DNA of 64,000 nt from the NCBI GenBank assembly GCA_964016885.1, contig OZ024744.1, positions 68,893,778 to 68,957,777 on the forward strand, read 5' to 3'. This document shows, piece by piece, positions 23,613 to 33,557 of the stretch (positions are counted from its first letter, which is position 1; every line of letters begins with the position of its first letter). This DNA is from Eledone cirrhosa (lineage: Eukaryota; Mollusca; Cephalopoda; Octopoda; Eledonidae). The notes under the pieces are model-generated. The model was given only the letters and a program-made list of their open reading frames with translations. It ran no database searches and was not told the origin of the DNA. A program made the position numbers and the translations under genes.

Positions 23613-23791
23613 AATATATATATATATTATAAATATAATATATATATTATAAATAAATATAATAAATATATAATATATATATGTTATAAATGTAATATAC
23701 ATATATATATATAATAAACAAATATAATACATATTTAACATATATATTATAAATATAATATACATATAATATATATATTATAAATAAATAT
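23613..23791. repeat. AT-rich tandem repeat
   Basis: tatattataaataaatataata-type units related to the satellite flanking the Helitron, with the phase mark tataaataaa in place of tatagataaa. Confidence 0.75.
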
Positions 23792-23880
23792 AATTGTTTC
23801 TACTTTTGGCACAAGGCCAGCAATTATCCCAGTGCATTACTGGTACTTTATTTTATCGACCCCGTAAGGATGAAAGGCAA
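23792..23880 (-). mobile_element. SINE 3' half, truncated
   Basis: Minus-strand tail and body of the cephalopod SINE. It stops abruptly at ggcaa, where RLE LINE sequence begins after a short purine-rich stretch. Confidence 0.85.
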
Positions 23881-23929
23881 CAGAGAGAGAGAAGAATGCC
23901 TTTATATAGAAAAGCAATAAGAAAAATGT

Positions 23930-25139
23930 ATGACATTTTATTTGCGCTCTTTGCTACAATGCGTTGCTTCAGTTCCTCTATAATAATATTTAGCTTTTTC
24001 CTCCTATTTTTGTACTTTATTTCCAGTCTATTTTTAGTGTCTATGTTTTGTAGTGTCCCATTCAGTAGGGACTCAAGCTTTCCAATGTCATTTCTCATTT
24101 CCCTGATTTGACCATTCAGTCGTTTCTTCCACCAAGGTTCTGATCTTTCTTGTTTGTTGTTTCCTCTCGCTTTTATGCCAAGTAATTTCTTCCAAGTAAT
24201 CTTGCTGTTGCTTTGAGGATATTGTTGCACTGGTGAAGTCTCCTCGCCTCAAGGTATGGGCTGACTTTGTTTACCTTAGCTGTTGTTTCTTTTAATTTTT
24301 TCCTGTCTACAACTCTTAGGTTCATAGGTTTCCCACTATCATTGTTCATTTCATCTACCACTAAGTTTAGGATATCAACTAAATCTTGTCCTAGCCCGTC
24401 AGCCTTCATCTCCTCAATGGCCGTATCTTTATTCCAGGTATTATTTATTTCAGCATAGGGCGGTGAATTGGCAGTATCGGTAGAGGGTCGGACGCCATGC
24501 TTTGACGCATAGAGTTACGCCCCTTTATGATCTGAGTTCAAATCCCGCCGAGGTTAACTTTGCCTTTCATCCTTACGGGGTCGATAAAATAAAGTACCAG
24601 TAATACACTGGATAATTGCTGGCCTTGTGCCAAAAGTAGAAACAATCATTTATTTCAGCATTCAGATCATTGTCTGTTTCGGATGGTTCCTCCGTTCTCT
24701 CAACCTCTTCACCTTCATTTCCCACTGGCTCGTTTGACTGGCATACTCCACTCTCCATTTCTAACCTAATCTCTCTGCTCAGTTCCTCCAGTTCCAGCTC
24801 GCTTATCCACCCATTAGTTCTTATTACCCGAGCCTGCCGGGCCAATTTTCGTTCATCTAATTTAAATAGACCAATCTCGTTCCAGATGTTATGCATCCGT
24901 TTCCTATAGCCTTTTTCCTTGGGGTTACTCTTCAGGTAACATTGCATAACAGTTCTATTCAATTCTTTCGTCCAGTTGGTTCTGGTCCCTTTCCTTCTTC
25001 TTCTTCCTCCGACACCAGCAGTATTTGGATGACAGCCAGGCCCCTGCTGCTGAGCCAGGGAGCACCTGCTGGGTGAGCGTCTGTCACATGACATTCCAGT
25101 CTCCATTTCACCGTTATTCGAACTGTTTAGGTTCGACAT
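23930..25139 (-). pseudogene. RLE-type LINE, N-terminal half, split by SINE
   Basis: The minus-strand start is MSNLNSS at 25139, followed by a basic segment and RTNWTKELNRTVMQCYLKSNP...GYRKRMHNIWNEIG, an N-terminal DNA-binding-like region. The frame is broken by the SINE at 24459-24647, then resumes with NTWNKDTAIEEMKADG and continues through [22 protein letters not shown] to VAKSA, where homology stops near 23950. That last part is nearly identical to residues 18-95 of the 28.5-31.2 kb ORF, showing which LINE family this start belongs to. RT and endonuclease are absent from this copy. Confidence 0.82.
24443..24660 (+). mobile_element. SINE with 13-bp target duplications
   Basis: A complete SINE (24459-24647): head with tRNA-like boxes, body, tail aaaagtagaaacaatc. 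The flanks atttatttcagca at 24443-24455 and 24648-24660 are identical 13-bp target duplications. It inserted into the RLE LINE in the opposite orientation. Thirteen to fourteen bp duplications are typical of LINE-mobilised SINEs. Confidence 0.95.
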
Positions 25140-25209
25140 TGAAACAATCTTATCGAGGATTGGTGAATGTATGGTTACATAACCACCGGTGATTTCATCA
25201 ACCTCGGTG

Positions 25210-25235
25210 ATTATTATTATTATTATTATTATTAT
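25210..25235. repeat. (ATT)n at 5' edge of LINE copy 4
   Basis: ATT trinucleotide tract directly before the first base of LINE copy 4. Confidence 0.9.
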
Positions 25236-25455
25236 TGGTTGGTGAAGCCACGCTTCTTATCGCCTCCAGTTTTTTTTTTCAACGTTTTACCTCGTTTGCA
25301 ACCGTTCTAAACCTTTTATTCAAGTTTTAAATTTGATAAAAGTTTAGAAGAAGTGACCCACCTCATACAGGGGTTCACTAGTAAATAATACGGCACCCAT
25401 TTACGGGGTGTCGTATTCGTATTTGTGTAAAAATATTTTTTTGAAAAATTTCAAC

Positions 25456-27469
25456 ATGGATAACACAAGAAAGAGAGAGAGCGCTGTCAGACAACACAGA
25501 AAGAGGGCGACTTTATCAGCATGTCAACAAGACAGCGTTCCAGCGGAGGTAAATATAAACGAAAATATTACAAAGGAAAAAAGATTGTTACAGATTTAAA
25601 ATTACCAAATATTTCTAACACAAACAACAATAACACCAACAACAACACCAACAACAACACCATCAATTACAACAGCAACAACAAAAATAACAGCGGTAAA
25701 GTCGAGAACGACAATAACAAAAATAACAGCGGTAAGGTCGAAAACGACAATAACAATGACAATAACAACAGCCACAACAACAATAATAGTAGGAACAGTA
25801 TCAACAAAAACAACAATAATAACAACAGCCACAATAACAGTAACAACAGCAACAGTATCAACGAAAACAACAACAACACCAACAACTGTACCAGCGAAAA
25901 CAACAACAATGACACCGATACCTGTAATAGCGATCTCAGCACCACCAGTAAGACAAGTAGCGGCAGCAATAGTGGTGTTGCTGAAAAAGGGACCACTTCT
26001 TTTGCAGGTGTCGCCCGAAATATCGAGACAGTGTTAGTCACAGAGGAGGAGATAGCAGTCGCAAGGGCCATGGTGACAAGAAGCGCAAATAGAGTTTCCA
26101 TGAAACCTCCACCCGATTTTTTCAAGGACCAGCAGCTACTTACCGCACCGTAAGCAAAGTCTCACATCGAGTGGAGAGAGCCACGGAGGCTCAAATCCAA
26201 AAGGCCTTGGGGTGCGTCTGGGCACGCAAAACCCACATCACCCGAGGCAGAAAGTACGCCACAGTAGACGTACTTTTCGCCACCCCCCAGGAAGCAAAGT
26301 CTCACTCTTTGGAAACCCTAAAGAGTGAGGAGATAGTCTTGGTGCCCTCCTACTGCGGGCAGAAAATTGTGAGGGTCAAAGTGACCCAGGTCCCACCCGA
26401 CGTGCACATACCTTGGCTGGCCACGTCTGTCCTTGCTGGAATCGAGAACAGGGCGACCATGCTGCAAGTAGAAAAAATAGGGAGAGAGAACTGCTAAGGT
26501 ATAGGCATGCAAATGCTTATACAAACTGACCAGGAATGTATCGACGCTATCCCCGATATCATAGACGTTGAGGAAGGACTCCAACTCCCTATAAGTGTAG
26601 AAGGAAGACGGCCAAAATGTTATCTCTGTGGGTCGAAGGGTCACCTCAGGGCCTTTTGCCCGCAGAAGACAGCGAAGAAGGCCCCTCTCCTTCCAATACC
26701 TGGTCCGCTGCTACCAAGAGCAGGGCAGGCAACAAACGAAGAAGCCCCTTCCACGGTGAGTAGGAGGGCAACGTCCGTAGCACCCGTACCAAGGCCACAG
26801 ATAACTAAAGCAGCATCATCAGTAGCGGCAACAACAATAGCTACACTTGAAGTAGCTACACCAGCAACAAAATTGCCGAAGAGGACTCCACTACCACCAC
26901 CAACAGCCGTGGAGCACATACCCCTCCTAGACGCCACAGAATTCGACATGGAGTTTGAGGCGGGAGTGAAGTGGCAAACGGTCTGCCACAAAAATCAAAA
27001 AACAAAAAAACCTTAGATTCACCCTCCAAAAGCGAAGGCATACAAAGAGGGGTAAAGGCAGCAAGGAAACTTGCAGCAACACCACCACCATCACCACCAC
27101 AAACACCAACAACGCAAACACAACAAGACACACACACCAAACAGCAACAAAATCACCCCTCCCCCAAAAAATTACACAGCCATAAACATGGCCAAAAAAG
27201 AACTCATAAAATATATAAAGCAGCACACAGACATCTCAGAAAAAAACTACTACACCCCACCAACACCAAGAACTCTCCCGACAAACATAAGGATCATCGA
27301 AATCTCAATAGAACAGTACAAACCTTTAAAACAAAAATTCCCCAACGCAGTTGGAGACTTCAGAGGGACGGTTTCCAAGAGGAGGTCAGTGTATATCCTC
27401 TTGGAAACACCCATGACCAGCGAAAGGGACGGTTCTACTGTCCCTTCACCACACAAACAAGGTAAGTGA
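25456..27469 (+). pseudogene. LINE copy 4 ORF1, Asn-rich and CCHC zinc knuckle
   Basis: The likely start at 25456 (MDNTRKRES) shifts frame to 25521-26153, which is extremely Asn-rich (NTNNNNTNNN style with KNNSGKVEND repeats) and ends in SFAGVARNIETVLVTEEE. Next frame: VERATEAQIQKALGCVW to about 26497, then a stop and RRPKCYLCGSKGHLRAFC, an intact C-x2-C-x4-H-x4-C knuckle at 26618-26659. A Pro/Thr-rich tail and a conserved end domain (ELIKYIKQHTDISEKNYYTP to SKRRSVYILLE) follow in another frame to 27469. The knuckle indicates nucleic-acid binding; the Asn-rich start is prion-like in composition. Confidence 0.8.
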
Positions 27470-27501
27470 CCCTTTCTCACTTGACCCGTTTCTCATCCAA
27501 C

Positions 27502-28186
27502 ATGGCTGTACTCAGAATAGGCAGTATAAATGCACGTGGCCTGGGGTCATCTTGGAAGCAGGGTCACGTGCTCAATGATCTCAGGTCACTAAACATAGAT
27601 GTGGTGGCCATCAGTGAAACCAGATTCTCCGAAGCACGGGCCTTCGCACCGATCTTGGCGGCTACGATGTATACGCATCTCCCAGCCGTCTAGGATCGGG
27701 GGGAGGGGTAGCCGTCCTTTTTCGGAGAGGCTTGGATCTCGCGATACGGGCCATCTTCCTGGACCCAGAAGGTAAGTCGGTGGTGCTGGACGTGACCGGC
27801 AGCGAAGGCAATGCTTTCAGGCTAGTAGCCGTCTACGCCCCAACAGGGGCAGGACGGCCAGATTTCTTGTAGAGACCTTTCTTGGAACGTCCCGCTCTTT
27901 AGTGTTAGTGGGCGACTGGAACGGTATCTTGGATGCACGCTGGGATCGTGTGGGGCTAGTGGATAGGGGAGGAGGGTGCAAGAGCCTCACCAACCTGCTC
28001 AGACGTTTTGAACTGTCTGACAGGTATCGACTGGATCACCCGAATGTGCCAATGTGGACATGGACAAACCGCATCGGGTCATCCAGATCGTATCTCGATA
28101 GGGTATTCTGCAGAGAACTAGATAAGGTTAGTATAAGTTGTCCACAATTTAAAATAATCGTCTACACAGACAACAAATTTGCCTTT
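27502..28186 (+). pseudogene. LINE copy 4 ORF2, endonuclease part only
   Basis: Starts MAVLRIGSINARGLGSSWKQ and includes VGDWNGILD (27909 region) and YTDNKFAF, where the usual YTDHK has lost its catalytic His (SDH/TDH box). A frameshift near 27690 and a stop near 27870 interrupt it. It ends at the junction with the minus-strand RLE fragment. Confidence 0.82.
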
Positions 28187-28409
28187 TGAAGCGTTCCATA
28201 AAGCGGGGCGGAGCCAATTTTCTTTAGCCATCCCTGGATACTCTTTTAGATAGTACCTAGTGCGCCTATGACAATCGGGACCACTTTGACTTCATGGCAG
28301 TTCCAAATCCTTTTTACCTCCCAGTTTAAGTCCTGGTATCGGTTAATTTTCTCCCTCTCCTTCTCTTGCCCTCTCGTGTCGAATGGGCAGGCCACATCCA
28401 CAATCAGGC
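28187..28409 (-). mobile_element. RLE LINE fragment, duplicate of 28577-28810
   Basis: A 223-bp piece of the RLE LINE C-terminus (endonuclease end), about 90 percent identical to 28577-28810 and in the same orientation, but cut at both ends. It abuts the (ATT)n tail of the large copy. Confidence 0.85.
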
Positions 28410-31214
28410 ACGAATTATTATTATTATTATTATTATTATTATTGTTATTGTTATTCCTTGAATCTCAGTCATTGATGTTGGTTAACTGGAAAGTCCGTTG
28501 GATTGAATATCAAGCCACTACCTGCAGCCTCAGATATTCAGGACGTATCGGAGGGTTCTTGCTGTTCCAAGCAAGCATGCCTTTTGAAGCGTTCCAAAAA
28601 GCGTGAAGGGGCCGATTTTCTTTAACCATCCCTGGAAACCTTTGGAGATAGTCCCCAGTGCGCCTATGACAATCGGGATCACTTTGACTTCATGGCAGTT
28701 CCAAATCCTTTTCACCTCCCACTTTAGGTCCTGGTATCGGTTAATTTTCTCCCTCTCCTTCTCTTGCACTCTCGTGTCGAACGGGCAGGCCACATCCACA
28801 ATCAGGCACGATCTTTTTTCTTTGTCCACAACCACCAGGTCAGGTCTATTGTGTTCCAGTTTTTTGTCCGTCTGTATCCTAAAATCCCACAGCACCTTCA
28901 CCTGACTGTTCTCCATCACCGCCTCTGGCCTATGCTCATACCATTTCTCAGAATGTGGTAGATTGTTTACTTTGCACAGGTGCCAGTGGATCACCCTGCC
29001 CATCACATCGTGTCTCCAGCCCTTATAGTGGGTCTGGGCTAGGTGTTTACACTCGGACACAATGTGAGCCACAGTCTCCTCTCTCTCTCCACAGATCCTG
29101 CACAGTGGGCTAGCCTCCTCCTTGTAGATATGGTGCTTCAACCACTTCGTTTTGAGGGCCTGCTCCTGCGCAGCCATTAGCATTCCTTCTGTAGCCTTTT
29201 TGAGGTCTCCTCTTCTCAACCAGTTCCATGTCTGTGGATCTCTAAATTCAGTTTTCTCAAAGAAGGTACTATGAAGGGATTTTCCCTTAAGGCTGCTCTT
29301 CCTCCTTGATGTTATTTCCTCCTTGGATATCCCCTGGCCTACTGTCCCCTCCTTCAGTACAGCTCTGAGCATTGGCTCCTTACTATAGGTCACGTATTTG
29401 TATAGGTTGTTTTTCTCCATCTGAACACAGTCCTCTATGCTGATAAGACCTCTTCCACCCTCAGATCTCCTTAGGTAGAGTCTATCGACATCACTCCTCT
29501 TGTGGAACATGTTGTAGATAGTCAATAGCTTCCTAGTCTTCCTATCCATTTCTTTTTGTTCAGCAACATTCCATCTCAGAATTCCTGCACTGTACCTAAT
29601 AATAGACACAGCTCGGGAATTTACTGCGCTTATGGCATTTCTGCTGTTCAGATGTGACTTCAATACGCTCCTTACTCTCCGAATGTATTCAGTTCTTAAC
29701 AATTCCTTCATTTTTTGGTTCTTTATGCCATCAGCCTCCAGAACGCCCAAATACTTGTATCCTTCCTCAGAGTCAATTTCCTTTATCATCTCACCTGTTG
29801 GTATCTGGATCCCGTTACTTCTGCTCAACCTACCCCTCTTCATCACAATGACTCCACATTTACCAATACCAAACTGCATACATATATCACTGCTGAAAAT
29901 ACGGACAGTGTCAACAAGCACATCCAACTCCTTCTCACTTTTCCCGAAGAGCTTAAGATCGTCCATGAAGAGGAGGTGATTGATGGTAAGCTCTCCCCTT
30001 CCCAACTTGTATCCTGCTCTCACTTTTCGCAGCATAATGGTCAAGGGCATCAGGGCAAGGACAAACAACAGAGCGGACAGGCTATCTCCCTGGAAGATAC
30101 CTCTCTTGATCTTCACGCTTCCCAAGGATACTCCAGTTGATGTCAACTCTGTCTCCCAGGACCCCATACTCCTGCCCAGCAACTGTCTGATGTTATCTGC
30201 CACCCTGAAGATCTCCAGGCTTTTGGTGATCCAGGAATGAGGCACCATGTCAAATGCCTTTCTGTAGTCTATCCATCCCATGGCAAGATCAGTGTGTCTC
30301 CTCCTGCAATTCCCCATTACCATCTTATCAATAAGCAACTGGTCCTTTGTACCACGTGACTTCTTTCGGCATCCTTTCTGTTCGTCCGGTAACAAGTTGT
30401 TTGTGTGGAGGTGATGGTAGATTTCCTCAGACACAATGCTCGTCAACAGTTTCCACATTACGGGCAGACATGTGATAGGTCTATAGTTGGTAACATCATT
30501 ACCCTTGATTCGGTCTTTCATTATCAGAACTGTGGTACCTTTTGTCAACCACTCTGGCACCTCACCCGACACCAAGCAGTCATTGAACATGGCCGTCAGC
30601 TTCGGGTGGAGGGATGTTAAATGTTTAATCCAATACCCCTGCACACCATCTGGGCCTGGTGATTTCCAGTTGGTTAGTTTTTTGGCCTGCCCCTTAAGAG
30701 TTTCAACTGTGATACTCAAATCAGTTTGTTGTTGTGCCTGCTCACCGATCTCCCTCTGTACTGTCTCAATCCACCCTGCCTGGGCATTGTGTCTAACATC
30801 CAGCTCCCATATTCCACTCCAGAATGTTTTAGTTTGCTCCGCCCCAGGGATCAAGTCGTTGCCTCTTTCTTTCCCCTCAAGCTGTCCAAACAGCATCTTC
30901 TGGTTGTTGTCGAACATGCGGTTCTGTTTATACTGACTGACTCTGTTCTCGTATCGCCTGATTTTTGCACTCTTTGCTACAATGCGTTGCTTCAGTTCCT
31001 CTATGATAATATTTAGCTTTTTCCTCCTAGTTTTGTATTTTATTTCCAGTCTATTTTTAGTGCCTATGTTTTTTAGTGTCCCATTCAGTAGTGACTCAAG
31101 CTTTCCTATGTCATTTCTCATTTCCCCGATTTGCCCACTCAGTCGCTTCTTCCACCACGGCTCTGCTCTTTCTTGTCTGTTGTTTCCTCTCGCTTTTATA
31201 CCAAGTAGTTTCCA
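28410..31214 (-). mobile_element. RLE-type LINE (R4/Dong-like), 5'-truncated
   Basis: A 2.8-kb minus-strand LINE with a 3' UTR and an (AAT)n tail (plus-strand ATT at 28415-28442). Its coding body is uninterrupted. The N-terminal region seen in the 24-25 kb copy is missing, and its 5' end is joined to a duplicated piece of its own RT (31215-31352). Confidence 0.85.
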
Positions 31215-31250
31215 ATGCTCGTCAACAGTTTCCACATTACGGACAGACAT
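28530..31250 (-). CDS. RT plus restriction-like endonuclease ORF, 906 codons
   Basis: Reverse transcriptase with a site-specific type C-terminus. Residues 14-95 match the N-terminal region of the 24-25 kb copy. RT boxes: NYRPITCLP (255-263), WIDYRKAFD (326-334), [11 protein letters not shown] (387-397), FMDD (428-431; FxDD in place of YADD). After the thumb comes a CCHC knuckle C717-C720-H729-C734, then the restriction-like nuclease with RPD (802-804) and IVDVACP (817-823). This order is that of RLE LINEs (R2/R4/CRE group); I lean to R4/Dong. The first about 13 residues come from a duplicated RT piece in another frame, so the start is chimeric. It lacks the N-terminal domain and is probably not functional despite the open frame. 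Confidence 0.85.
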   Translation of the reverse strand: MSVRNVETVDEHWKLLGIKARGNNRQERAEPWWKKRLSGQIGEMRNDIGKLESLLNGTLKNIGTKNRLEIKYKTRRKKLNIIIEELKQRIVAKSAKIRRYENRVSQYKQNRMFDNNQKMLFGQLEGKERGNDLIPGAEQTKTFWSGIWELDVRHNAQAGWIETVQREIGEQAQQQTDLSITVETLKGQAKKLTNWKSPGPDGVQGYWIKHLTSLHPKLTAMFNDCLVSGEVPEWLTKGTTVLIMKDRIKGNDVTNYRPITCLPVMWKLLTSIVSEEIYHHLHTNNLLPDEQKGCRKKSRGTKDQLLIDKMVMGNCRRRHTDLAMGWIDYRKAFDMVPHSWITKSLEIFRVADNIRQLLGRSMGSWETELTSTGVSLGSVKIKRGIFQGDSLSALLFVLALMPLTIMLRKVRAGYKLGRGELTINHLLFMDDLKLFGKSEKELDVLVDTVRIFSSDICMQFGIGKCGVIVMKRGRLSRSNGIQIPTGEMIKEIDSEEGYKYLGVLEADGIKNQKMKELLRTEYIRRVRSVLKSHLNSRNAISAVNSRAVSIIRYSAGILRWNVAEQKEMDRKTRKLLTIYNMFHKRSDVDRLYLRRSEGGRGLISIEDCVQMEKNNLYKYVTYSKEPMLRAVLKEGTVGQGISKEEITSRRKSSLKGKSLHSTFFEKTEFRDPQTWNWLRRGDLKKATEGMLMAAQEQALKTKWLKHHIYKEEASPLCRICGEREETVAHIVSECKHLAQTHYKGWRHDVMGRVIHWHLCKVNNLPHSEKWYEHRPEAVMENSQVKVLWDFRIQTDKKLEHNRPDLVVVDKEKRSCLIVDVACPFDTRVQEKEREKINRYQDLKWEVKRIWNCHEVKVIPIVIGALGTISKGFQGWLKKIGPFTLFGTLQKACLLGTARTLRYVLNI

Positions 31251-31352
31251 GTGATAGGTCTATAGTTGGTAACATCATTACCCTTGATTCGGTCTTTCAT
31301 TATCAGAACTGTGGTACCTTTTGTCAACCACTCTGGCACCTCACCCGACACC
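31215..31352 (-). repeat. Duplicate of internal RT segment 30437-30573
   Basis: About 137 bp, nearly identical to 30437-30573 (one obvious difference at the G/A of acgggcagac) and in the same orientation. It supplies the artificial start of the 906-codon ORF and abuts (ATT)n. Confidence 0.9.
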
Positions 31353-31356
31353 AATA

Positions 31357-31416
<60 letters not shown>

Positions 31417-31438
31417 ATTATTATTATTGGCGACCTAC
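31353..31438. repeat. (ATT)n tract before LINE copy 3
   Basis: About 85 bp of ATT. The 5' UTR of LINE copy 3 begins at ggcgacc directly after it. A matching (ATT)n follows the LINE at 37242-37275. Confidence 0.95.
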
Positions 31439-31835
31439 GTAGTAAATCGTATCATCGTGAGCTCCGCAAAGGTTTGTTATTTTCAGTTGTTTAAAATTGC
31501 CATTTATGGACATTTTTTATTGTTAACTGTATATAACTGCACATACATTGTTTTCTGAAAAGGACACCCAAAAATATTGGGGCCTTGAGCCCAAAATTTA
31601 AACTTTTATAATTATCAAACAAAAATTTTTCTTTGAAAAATCATGGACGACTCAAAGTCACACCTTCCTCACAAACTAACACCTCACACCGACACCACCA
31701 TTGTAAATATTACTACGTTTGCCAACACTATTTCCCGCCATTACCAATGACTGCAGGTGTTAAAGCCGCCACCCCCACCACCACCACAGCGACAACAGAA
31801 ACAAAAGAAAAAATAAATTAACTCGTGATATCGAA

Positions 31836-33484
31836 ATGATTTCAACCAAAATGAACTCTTCCTCACCTAACACCACTGACGCCACCACCACCACAACTGA
31901 AACTAAAATTAACAATAAAAAAAATAACGTTAACAACAACAGCAACAATGAAATTAAGAAAACCACCCTGAGTTTTGCCAGAGTAGCAAAAAAGTGCGAA
32001 GCATTCCTGGTAACTCCTGAGGAATTAGAAGAAGCCCCCCAAAATGGTAAAGAAAGATGGGTACAGGGTCAGGCTCATCCCCCCCCCCTACACACACAAA
32101 CCTAATAAAATGGAGCATCGGCGCCTATGCACGGTGTCTTATCGGACGATTAATATAAAATCGCACCAAGTGGAACGGGCATCCGAGTCCCAAATCCAAA
32201 AAGCTTTGGGACATATATGTGTGGGCAAAAAACCCCACATCAGACGTGGGCAGAAATATGGAACCGTGGACGTGTTCTTTGAAACACCACAGGAGGTCAG
32301 AGAACACAGCATGGTCCCATTAAGAAGTGACGAATTCACACTCGTCCCAAGCTATTGTGGCCAGAGACTCGTGAAGATCAGGGTGACCCACGTTCCACCG
32401 GCCATCGAAATCCCCTGGCTAATAGCTGCCGTCCTCGCCGGCATCAAAGCCAACACCAAGATAATCGAAATAGCGAAAGAAAATCAGGAGAACTGGTCTG
32501 GATCTGGAATGAAGCTCCTGATCCAAGTGGACCAAAAAAGCATTGAGGAGATCCCAGAGGTAATAGACCTCAGTGACGGCAGCCACCTCACCGTAATCGT
32601 CGAGGGCCGAAGGCCTAGGTGTGTCGTTTGTGGTGAAGGAACCCACTTAAGGGCTTTCTGCCCTCAGGCTAAAAGGTTGAGGCCACCTCTCTTACCCACC
32701 CCAGTGACTCAACCATCAATACCACCAGCAGCAGAGATGGCAGCAACAACAGAAGCAACTGTAACAGCAACAACCCCAGCAACAGTAGCAAAACCAACAC
32801 TACCACCACCCAACGCGACAGAACTAGCACCAGCGCCTACACCATCCACCACGCCACAACCAAAACCAACGCCTGTGGAGGATTTTCCACTCCCCGGCCT
32901 ATCACAACTGGAGACAGATTGTGACGACGAGGAGTGGGAAACGGTATCAATAAAAAAGAAAAAAGAAACCAAAAAAGAAAAAATTCTCTTCCCTCTCCCT
33001 CCAAAAACAAAATACAGAGGGAAACAAATAAACTATCAAACAAAAATGTTAGGACAGATATGCCACCATTCACACCAGCTTCACCAACCCAATCACCAGA
33101 ATCACACCAAAACCATCACCATCATTAACCCCAACACCACCATCACCAACACCACAAAAGTCACCAAAAAGCGAAACAGAAACAAACCCACAACAAACGC
33201 AAACAAAACCAAACAGCCAAAACGATACACACTACACAGCATTAAATTTGAACAACAACCAATTATTACACTACATCAAACACAACACCAGCATCAAAGA
33301 AAAAAACTACACAACACCACAAAAGTTCACTCAACCTGCACACATACAAATCACTCGCATCAAACAGAAAACGTACACGACACTAAAACAAAAATTCACC
33401 AAAGTCATCGGAGATTTCCGACAAGCACTCTCCAGGAGGATTTATAAGGACATCCTTCCGGAGGAGGCCACAAGCAGTGAATAG
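31836..33484 (+). pseudogene. LINE copy 3 ORF1, zinc-knuckle RNA-binding protein
   Basis: The Asn/Thr-rich N-terminus (31836-32105) ends in LSFARVAKKCEAFLVTPEEL; a short ORF from 31643 (MDDSKSH) may be the original start. A frame change near a run of about ten C at 32079 leads into the long frame 32044-33447 with SHQVERASESQIQKALG, VPSYCGQRLVKIRVTHVPP and an intact CCHC knuckle at 32620-32661 (CVVCGEGTHLRAFC). A second frame change near 33200 is needed to reach the conserved C-terminal domain in 33248-33484 (LLHYIKHNTSIKEKNYTTP). The C run is a plausible slippage site. The protein would package LINE RNA. Confidence 0.85.
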
Positions 33485-33557
33485 GATGGAGAAACCATCC
33501 TTCCTCTACGAGAAGTAAGGTTAGTGGTCTTTCCCATCTTTTTCACTCCTTTTCAAC

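Larger units (their letters stand above)
25236..28186 (+). mobile_element. Tx1/L1-like LINE copy 4, 3'-truncated
   Basis: 5' UTR, ORF1 and the endonuclease part of ORF2, ending at 28186 where minus-strand RLE LINE sequence takes over. A missing 3' end is unusual for a LINE and implies later breakage or replacement. Its ORFs are closest to copy 3, and like copy 3 it starts at an (ATT)n tract. Confidence 0.85.

Noticed and set aside
24459..24550. tRNA-like heads of SINEs as tRNA genes
   Set aside because: They recur with identical downstream SINE body and target duplications, so they are retroposon promoters.
25667..26125. Minus-strand Leu-rich, membrane-like ORF
   Set aside because: Antisense of the AAC-rich ORF1 region; Leu runs come from the complement of Asn codons.
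29715..30140. Plus-strand ORFs over the RLE LINE
   Set aside because: Antisense shadows of the 906-codon minus-strand frame.
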